Positions 58,613 to 64,000 of a DNA stretch of 64,000 nucleotides are shown in pieces. Within the stretch, counting starts at the first letter, position 1. Each line of letters starts with the position of its first letter. A model generated the notes under the pieces. It worked only from the letters and a program-made list of their open reading frames with translations, ran no database searches and was not told the DNA's origin. The translations under genes and the position numbers were made by a program. The stretch is from Microvirga sp. VF16 (GTDB lineage: Bacteria > Pseudomonadota > Alphaproteobacteria > Rhizobiales > Beijerinckiaceae): positions 4,127,501-4,191,500 of the forward strand of contig NZ_CP069354.1 of the NCBI RefSeq assembly GCF_016864375.1, in the 5' to 3' direction.

Positions 58613-59962
58613 CTAATCCTCGCGGAAAGCGCGATTGAAGCTGTCCATCACGGGGCGCAGCATGTAGCCGGCTGCCGTGAACTTGCCGGTCTTGATCAGG
58701 ACCTCGACCGGCATGCCCGCCATCACCTCGATCCCCGGCAGCGAAGACAGCGAATCCTCGCTCAGCCGGATGCGCGCAGTGTAATAGGTACGCTCGGTGG
58801 TCTTGTCTGTCAGGCGATCGGCCGAGACATAGGTGAGCGTACCCTCAACCGGCGGGACACGGCGGTGCTTATAGGGCATGAGCCGCACCTGGGCCGGCAG
58901 CCCGGGATGGACGACATCGATATCATCCGGCCTCACCTGGGCGGTCACGATGAGGCGGTCGTGCTTCGGCACGAGATCGAGCAGCGGCTGGCCTTCCGCC
59001 ACCACACCGCCCGGCGTCCGGATCCTGAGATCGGTCACGACACCGTCTTCGGGCGCACGCACCTGCGTGCGGGCAAGGACATCGTCAGCGGCCTCCGAGC
59101 GTTCATGGAGCTGGAAGACGAGCGCCTGGACCTCGCGGAGGCTCTGGGCGATCTCCGCCTCCCGATCGCTGCGCAGCTTGAGGATCTGAGCATTGACCTC
59201 GCCGACGCCCTGCTCGGCCCGGGCCATCTCCTCCCTTGCCTGACCTCTCCTTCCTTCAATCTCGGCCTGTTCTCGCTCAAGAGCCAACTTGCGCGGCTGG
59301 GCAATGACGCCTCTGGCGACGAGCGGTGCAATGGATTCCATCTCCCTCCTGATGATCTCGGCCCGTTTATCGGCAGCATCGACCTGATAGCGCAGGCCGA
59401 ACATCTGGCGTGAGATCTGCTGCTGCCGCTGCACCAGTACGACGAATTGCGATTGGTACAGTTGCCGGCGGCTGTTGAAGATGCGCTGCTGGCCGGACAG
59501 CATCTCGGCGAGAGCAGCGTCTTCTTGCGCCGCTTGGCGCAACCGGAGCGGGAACAGGACCGTATCATGCCCATCACGTTCAGCCAGCAACCGCGCCTCG
59601 CGGGCCTGCGCCTCGCGGAGCTGACCCTGAAGCGCCTGCGCGGTCGCCCGGGCTCTTGTGTCGTCGAGCTGAATCAGCGGCTGGCCGATCGTCACGGCAT
59701 CGCCATCCTTCACCAGGATCTTGGCAACGATTCCGCCTTCCAGATGCTGCACCGTCTTGCGGCTGGTCTCGGCCTCGACCGAGCCTACCGCGATGGCAGC
59801 GCTTTCCAGCGGCGCCGTGACCGACCAAATTCCAAAGCCTCCGATGAATACGACCACAAGCCCAAAGGCGATTGCCATCAGCCAGCGGATCCGCTGGAAC
59901 GGCGTCGGCGGCGGTGGGGGCAGGACATCGGAAAGGTCGATGACGGGAGATGTCCTGGCCAT
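58613..59962 (-). CDS. HlyD-family type I secretion adaptor
   Basis: A 449-aa membrane-fusion protein. One N-terminal transmembrane helix (about 27-50, IRWLMAIAFGLVVVFIGGFGIW) anchors it. Then come lipoyl-like half-motif (VQHLEGGIVAKILVKDGDAV), a long coiled-coil hairpin (about 110-290) and a beta-barrel region (VRAPEDGVVTDLRIRTPGG, then IDVVHPGLPAQVRLMPYKHR). It links the ABC exporter to an outer-membrane TolC-like duct, which is not encoded here. The ATG at 59960-59962 overlaps the stop of the exporter gene, so the two are translationally coupled. A GTG at 59965 is an alternative. Confidence 0.95.
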   Translation of the reverse strand: MARTSPVIDLSDVLPPPPPTPFQRIRWLMAIAFGLVVVFIGGFGIWSVTAPLESAAIAVGSVEAETSRKTVQHLEGGIVAKILVKDGDAVTIGQPLIQLDDTRARATAQALQGQLREAQAREARLLAERDGHDTVLFPLRLRQAAQEDAALAEMLSGQQRIFNSRRQLYQSQFVVLVQRQQQISRQMFGLRYQVDAADKRAEIIRREMESIAPLVARGVIAQPRKLALEREQAEIEGRRGQAREEMARAEQGVGEVNAQILKLRSDREAEIAQSLREVQALVFQLHERSEAADDVLARTQVRAPEDGVVTDLRIRTPGGVVAEGQPLLDLVPKHDRLIVTAQVRPDDIDVVHPGLPAQVRLMPYKHRRVPPVEGTLTYVSADRLTDKTTERTYYTARIRLSEDSLSSLPGIEVMAGMPVEVLIKTGKFTAAGYMLRPVMDSFNRAFRED

Positions 59963-61767
59963 CACGCAGCTCCCTTATCGGCCTGCTGGCCCGATGCAGT
60001 GATCATCGGCCCCTCGTTGACCTTTGGCATGCGCGTGTCCGGCTTCGCCTTCGCCTGCACGACCCTGATCGCCGTGCGGCCCTGTGCGATCCTCTCGGCG
60101 ATTTCGCGGCGCTCGCCATAGGCATTGACCATGCCGTTGTCGAGCACGAGCACGCTGTCGGCGACGGACAGGATGCCGAGGCGTTGAGCGATGACGATGA
60201 TCGTCGCACCACGGGATTTCATCTCGTCGATGGCTCGACGCAATGCTTCCTCGCCTTCGGGATCGAGGCTGGCATTCGGCTCGTCGAGAACGATCAGGCG
60301 CGGATCGCCGAAGAACGCGCGCGCGAGCCCGAGCTTCTGGCGCTGACCGCCGGAGAGCCGCGTCCCTCCCTCACCGATATTGGTATCGTATCCCCTGGGC
60401 AGCCGCATGACGATATCGTGGAGATCCACGAGCCGGGCGGCCGCGATCACATCCGCGGAACTCGCCTCGGACAGACGGGAGATATTCTCCGCGACGGTGC
60501 CGGCGAAGAGCTCGACGTCCTGCGGCAGGTAGCCGAAGTAACGGTGACCGCCGGAGGCCATCCACACGCCGACATCGGCCCCGTCGAGACGCACATGCCC
60601 CGTGGTCGGCGGCACCGTTCCGGCAATCAGGCGGCCGAGTGTCGATTTTCCGGCACCCGAGGGACCGACGACGCCGAGCACCTTGCCGGCGCAGACCATC
60701 ATCGAGAGCCGGCGCACGATGGGCTCGGTCGATCCGGGCGGGACATAGGTGAGCTGCTCGACTTCGAGAAGACCGCTGGGCGGGGGCAGCTCCATGCCTT
60801 TCACCGGCGGCGGAGCGGCCTGCATGATGCGCCGGATGCGGTCATAGGCGAGCCGCACATTGGTGACGGCCTTCCAGGTGCCGATCGCGCCCTCGACGGG
60901 GCCGAGCGAGCGACCAAGCAGGATCGAAGCGGCGAAAATCGCAGCCGGGCTGACATCGTGCCGGATCACGAGGAACGAGGCTGCCGCCATCACCAGAACC
61001 TGGGCGAGGAAACGGACGAAGCGGGCCAGCGCCTGGATTGCTGAGGCGCGCGCTCCAGCCGTCAACTGCGCTTCCTTGGCATGCGCCTGTTCGTCGGACA
61101 GGATGCGCGCCACGCCGGGCAGCATGCCCATGGCGGTGATCGCCTCCACATTGCGCATCAGCGACTCGAAACGGTGCTGGCTCTCGGACGAAGCCGCAGC
61201 GGCGCGCGCGAAGGGAGCCCGCGTCACGGTCTCGTTGATCCAGGCGAAGCCGAACAGGATGAGCGAGGCCACGATGCCGATGGCGCCCAGCAACGGATGC
61301 ACCAGGGTCATGGCGAGCAGGAAGATGGGCGTCCACGGCAGATCGAAGAGAGCCGTGCAGGCAGAGCCGCCAAAGAACTGGTGCAGGGTGCCGAGATCGC
61401 GCCATGCCTGTGCCGCTCCGGCAGGATCGGCTCGCAAAGCCGCCTGCACCGCGGCAGTCAGCACAGGAGCCTGCAGGCGCTCTTCGAGCCAGGCTCCGAC
61501 GCGGGCAAGCATCTCGCGCCGCAGGGCCTCGATGACCGCGTGGAGCGCGAGCGCGAAGATGACGATGAGGGTCAGCATGAAGAGCGTGTCGAGGCTCTGG
61601 CTCGACAGCACATGATCGTAGACCTGCAGCAGGTAGAGCGGCATGGTCAGGGCGAGCAGATTGACGAAGAAGCTCAAGCCCGCGACGAGGGCCAGCGAGT
61701 AACGACAAAGCCGGAAGGCATGCTCCACCTCAGTCTGGTGGCGGACCTTCATCCAGTTCATGGCCAT
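59962..61767 (-). CDS. Type I secretion ABC exporter (PrtD-like)
   Basis: A 601-aa fused permease-ATPase. Six hydrophobic helices fill residues 25-285. The ATPase domain has Walker A GPSGAGKST (368-376), the signature LSGGQRQKLGLARA and Walker B LIVLDEPNASLD. There is no N-terminal C39 peptidase or C39-like domain, so it belongs to the PrtD/AprD class that exports RTX proteases and related clients with uncleaved C-terminal signals. It is followed by the HlyD adaptor and the RTX protease and preceded by the Gly-rich protein. The RTX peroxidase elsewhere in the window could also use it. Confidence 0.96.
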   Translation of the reverse strand: MAMNWMKVRHQTEVEHAFRLCRYSLALVAGLSFFVNLLALTMPLYLLQVYDHVLSSQSLDTLFMLTLIVIFALALHAVIEALRREMLARVGAWLEERLQAPVLTAAVQAALRADPAGAAQAWRDLGTLHQFFGGSACTALFDLPWTPIFLLAMTLVHPLLGAIGIVASLILFGFAWINETVTRAPFARAAAASSESQHRFESLMRNVEAITAMGMLPGVARILSDEQAHAKEAQLTAGARASAIQALARFVRFLAQVLVMAAASFLVIRHDVSPAAIFAASILLGRSLGPVEGAIGTWKAVTNVRLAYDRIRRIMQAAPPPVKGMELPPPSGLLEVEQLTYVPPGSTEPIVRRLSMMVCAGKVLGVVGPSGAGKSTLGRLIAGTVPPTTGHVRLDGADVGVWMASGGHRYFGYLPQDVELFAGTVAENISRLSEASSADVIAAARLVDLHDIVMRLPRGYDTNIGEGGTRLSGGQRQKLGLARAFFGDPRLIVLDEPNASLDPEGEEALRRAIDEMKSRGATIIVIAQRLGILSVADSVLVLDNGMVNAYGERREIAERIAQGRTAIRVVQAKAKPDTRMPKVNEGPMITASGQQADKGAA

Positions 61768-61802
61768 ACGCGGTCTCCAGGCACGTCAGTCGGGATCGGG
61801 CC

Positions 61803-61869
61803 GGCGCTCGCACGACAGGAGCAGGTTTATGCGAGCGCCGATCCGGGGCCGCGGTGGTGCCGCGGTCCC
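61803..61869 (-). terminator. Two strong hairpins between the Gly-rich gene and the exporter
   Basis: GGCGCTCGCA (61803-61812) pairs perfectly with TGCGAGCGCC (61830-61839). Next to it GGGGCCGCGG (61845-61854) pairs with CCGCGGTCCC (61860-61869) with one mismatch. Both lie in the 120-bp gap after the Gly-rich gene on the leftward transcript. There is no T-run, so they look more like an attenuator or mRNA stabiliser than a full stop: more Gly-rich protein than exporter would be made. Confidence 0.55.
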
Positions 61870-61887
61870 GGATTGCCTGTTCCGAGT

Positions 61888-63198
61888 TCAGACTCCGAAG
61901 CTGAAGTCGAAGTCGCCGAACTCGAAGGTGAGCGACAGGTTGGCATCCTGTGCGGCCTCCATGAGTTGGTCGACATCGACCGTTACCGCCTGGTCCTGCG
62001 TGGACGTGGCGTCGGAGTCGTTGTGCTGGTCAAAGGCGAAGTCACCGATATCTTGACTGGAGGTGGCGGTTCCGCCACCGCCCTGCTCGGTGTTGGACAT
62101 GGCATTGCCGCTCGCCGCGGAGTCGATGCTCGACATGGCATCGTTGTCAGCCTGCGAGTTGGCATTGCCGCTGGCTGTGCCGCCATTGGCGGCGGCATTG
62201 CCACCGGACGCAGAACCGCCGGACGTGTTGCCGCCGGTGGTGTCGCCGCCCGTCGCAGCGCCGGAGGTAGAGCTGCCGCCCGTCGTGTTGCCGACCGCGC
62301 CTGTCCCGGCTGCACCGGCGCCACCGGTGCCAGCGCCGCCAGTGCCATCACCGCCATCGGCAGAGCCAGTCGTCGCGCTCCCCGAAGTGCCCGGGCCGCC
62401 TGTGCCACTGCCAGAGGTGCCGTCGCCACTGGTCGCAGTGCCGCTGCCGCCTGCGCCACCAGCTCCGCCCGTGCCGGACCCGCCGGTGCCGGACCCGCCG
62501 GTGCCGTCGCCACCGGTGCCGTCACCGCCGGATCCGCTCTTGGCCCAGCCACCTTCACCGTCACCGCCCTTGGCCCAGCCGCCTTCACCGTCACCGCCCT
62601 TGGCCCAGCCGCCGTCGCCGCCGTCGCCGCCGTCGGCATCGGCATAGCCGGTCTTGACCCAGCCGGAATATCCATCTCCGCCTTTGCCATCGCCGGTGTC
62701 GGCGTCGCCGGAATAGGTGTCGCCCGCGGTGCCGTCTCCGCCCGTCGCGCCGCCTCCTGCGCCGCCGGTTCCTGTCGCAGAGCCTCCCGTCGTATCACCA
62801 GAGGTCGAATCTCCGCTGTCGGTCCAGCCGCCGAAGGTGCCGCCGCCTGTGGCGGCTCCACCAGTCGGGCTGCCTGCGGTCGCGGTACCGCCATTGGCAT
62901 CGTTATCGGTGGAGGCGCTCGAGTCGCCACCGGACGACACGGTCGAGCTGACAGTCGAGTCATTGTCCGTGTCCACGTCAGTCCAGGCGCGGTTGTTGGC
63001 GCTGGCATCGTTGTAGGCGAGTTGAGTCGGGCTGTACTTGACCGCTCCAAAGTTGTCGTTGTCCTGATCGATGTCGGATTTCTGTTCGGTCTTCGTATCG
63101 ATGTTCTGATCCTGCCATTGATCCAGACTGTTCTTCAGCTCGACGTCGAGATCGAAGTCGAACCCGAATCCGCTCAGGAGTTCTGATAGGTCTGCCAT
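61888..63198 (-). CDS. Acidic Gly/Ser/Thr/Asp-rich repeat protein, candidate T1SS client
   Basis: A 436-aa, very acidic low-complexity protein that I do not recognise. It has no signal peptide, no Cys and no RTX nonapeptides. Residues about 90-350 are built of Gly-Gly-Asp/Ser/Thr units, including three GGWAK-type units (a 30-bp DNA tandem repeat at 62541-62612). The two ends mirror each other: LLSGFGFDFDLDVELKN at the N-terminus and TFEFGDFDFSFGV at the C-terminus, alternating aromatic and acidic residues. The C-terminus resembles a type I secretion signal. The ATG at 63196-63198 follows GAGGAGA, a strong ribosome site. It lies first in the secretion locus. Confidence 0.8.
   Translation of the reverse strand: MADLSELLSGFGFDFDLDVELKNSLDQWQDQNIDTKTEQKSDIDQDNDNFGAVKYSPTQLAYNDASANNRAWTDVDTDNDSTVSSTVSSGGDSSASTDNDANGGTATAGSPTGGAATGGGTFGGWTDSGDSTSGDTTGGSATGTGGAGGGATGGDGTAGDTYSGDADTGDGKGGDGYSGWVKTGYADADGGDGGDGGWAKGGDGEGGWAKGGDGEGGWAKSGSGGDGTGGDGTGGSGTGGSGTGGAGGAGGSGTATSGDGTSGSGTGGPGTSGSATTGSADGGDGTGGAGTGGAGAAGTGAVGNTTGGSSTSGAATGGDTTGGNTSGGSASGGNAAANGGTASGNANSQADNDAMSSIDSAASGNAMSNTEQGGGGTATSSQDIGDFAFDQHNDSDATSTQDQAVTVDVDQLMEAAQDANLSLTFEFGDFDFSFGV
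62541..62612. repeat. 30-bp in-frame tandem repeat inside the Gly-rich gene
   Basis: TGGCCCAGCC-(A/G)-CCTTCACCGTCACCGCCCT is present twice and then partly a third time. Each unit encodes one GGDGEGGWAK decapeptide. Being a multiple of three, it can gain or lose units without a frameshift, so length variation between strains is likely. Confidence 0.85.
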
Positions 63199-63985
63199 TC
63201 TCGAGTCTCCTCAAATGATCACAGCCGTCTCGCGGAGTTTCGAGACGGTTTGGCACAGCTTCCCGCATGCGCGAAGCGAGAGAAAGTTGCCGATTTGCAT
63301 GCCGCAGAATGGGTGAGGTGTCGGTTCGGGTCGCCCACTCAGGTGATGGGCGCACATCAACAGGTGTTGCATTGCTTATTGCATCAGCCGAACGGGTACG
63401 TCGGTTAATGCGGTAATCCTAACGAGCGAAATGCGCCGTAAATCCTCTAACCTGATGATAGTCATCCGAGAATCTCGTTATTGAGGCTCTCTCAAGACTT
63501 GGAAAATGAGACTTACCTCAAAGTAGCACCGCGTCTCACGGCGCCCGATTGATCTGAATGAATACTTATGCCGTTAGAGGATGGGATAGCATCCTTATCA
63601 CGCGGAGGGAGTCATTATGACAATCGACCTATTGAGAGCGCCCTTCAGGATCACTGGAACAACGCTTCGAAAGTAATAGTCCCGACGAGTGCTTCAAGGC
63701 ATGATCGTGTTGAAGCCAAGCTTAACGATTGAATTGTTAGAAATCAGCATGAAAAACGGTTAAAATAAGCACCTGATTATTGTAGAATAGCCAATGCGTA
63801 TCATTGCGCATTCGACCTCAAATGCCAAGTTACGCTGTATGGCAGGTCATTGGCGGAATAGCGCTGGCACTAGTGCTTATCCGGTCCTTGTGTTCGATCG
63901 TTGCGTGAGATTAATCGCTTTAAGAAGCGCAAAAATTCTTGGGAACCCATTCAGCGAGATTCGCCTCACATGATGGAGGGTTGTG
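63199..63985. other. Upstream region of the secretion locus, AT-richer
   Basis: A 787-base gap with no clear large gene. On the leftward strand it must hold the promoter for the Gly-rich gene; ATGCAA-n6-ATGCAA direct repeats at 63367-63384 are a candidate activator site. On the rightward strand a 19-codon frame (63617-63676, GGAGGG before its ATG) could be a leader peptide. The stretch from about 63600 to 63960 is less GC-rich than the rest of the window. Confidence 0.4.
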
Positions 63986-64000
63986 ATGCATTTTTCGTAC
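63986..64000 (+). CDS. Start of a gene running off the right edge
   Basis: ATG 63986 is preceded by GGAGGG five bases upstream, one of the best ribosome sites in the window, and the first five codons read M-H-F-S-Y. Only these codons are visible, so nothing can be said about the product. A GTG three bases earlier, at 63983, is an alternative start. Confidence 0.4.

Noticed and set aside
62541..62612. Tandem repeats that might suggest a CRISPR array
   Set aside because: The repeats are back to back without spacers and are in frame in a protein gene; the RTX repeats at 3.2-3.6 kb are likewise coding.
61081..63186. Long open frame (701 codons) on the plus strand
   Set aside because: Antisense to the ABC exporter and the Gly-rich protein; it is Ala/Gly-rich only because it complements the low-complexity gene, and lacks a ribosome site.
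63794..63973. 59-codon frame in the right-hand gap
   Set aside because: No ribosome site and no recognisable features.
1..64000. tRNA, rRNA, integrase or complete insertion sequence
   Set aside because: I looked in the intergenic gaps and saw no cloverleaf-type sequence, ribosomal RNA or transposase/integrase frame; only short hairpin repeats are present.

Overview
The window is about 62-63% GC by eye and carries a chromosomal core typical of Hyphomicrobiales (Rhizobiales). The pdxH / dnaJ-like / fabI / phosphoglycerate-mutase-like / aroC / ribB / histone-deacetylase-like neighbourhood and the xseB-dxs-tlyA-rlmD-like run are the strongest markers. A Methylobacteriaceae (Microvirga-like) genome would fit, but that placement is inference from gene content and composition. 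I see no rRNA, tRNA, CRISPR array or complete insertion sequence.

Layout. 1-2.8 kb: partial DUF898 membrane protein, divergent MarR regulator, patatin-like lipase, DoxX-like protein, small ORF. 2.8-6.8 kb: a 1084-aa animal-type haem peroxidase with RTX repeats, then an AT-rich gap. 6.8-11.1 kb: YkuD lipoprotein, histone-deacetylase-like hydrolase, an HTH-RibB-RibX three-domain protein behind a perfect palindrome, and aroC. 11.2-12.4 kb: a secreted-protein gene broken by an amber codon, an orphan LexA-box promoter, and repeats. 12.4-20.1 kb: kup, a small hypothetical gene, phosphatase, fabI, dnaJ-like, lipoprotein, divergent pdxH, SDR. 20.2-21.8 kb: a lower-GC patch with a 40-aa membrane peptide, a HEPN/AbiU2-like protein and two tiny ORFs sharing the same start. 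21.8-26.3 kb: divergent citrate synthase paralogues, one fused to a DNA-binding domain, and an acyltransferase-SGNH membrane protein. 26.5-36.2 kb: NUDIX, TIGR02301-like, VOC, LysE, dihydroorotase-like, YgfZ, a hybrid histidine kinase with duplicated PAS domains, PaiB-like, AAC(6')-like, tag and an HD hydrolase. 36.4-46.5 kb: tyrosine phosphatase, DUF2339, xseB, DUF2628, PrsW, dxs, Tat-exported superoxide dismutase, tlyA, rlmD-like. 46.7-56.8 kb: SRAP, corA, SDR, acyl-CoA dehydrogenase, Sua5, wrbA with divergent LysR, acuI, MFS.

56.9-63.2 kb is a type I secretion locus read leftward: a Gly/Asp/Ser-rich acidic protein, two intra-operon hairpins, an ABC exporter, an HlyD adaptor and a serralysin-type RTX metalloprotease. 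No outer-membrane TolC gene is present, so that part must be encoded elsewhere. The RTX peroxidase at 2.8-6.1 kb is a plausible second client of this exporter.

The intergenic gaps are full of short dispersed hairpin repeats of at least four kinds, mostly at gene ends. The most interesting points are the self-operator-like HTH-RibB fusion, the secretion locus with its non-RTX acidic partner, the divergent citrate synthase pair with an HTH-enzyme fusion, the orphan SOS promoter, and the amber-interrupted gene.
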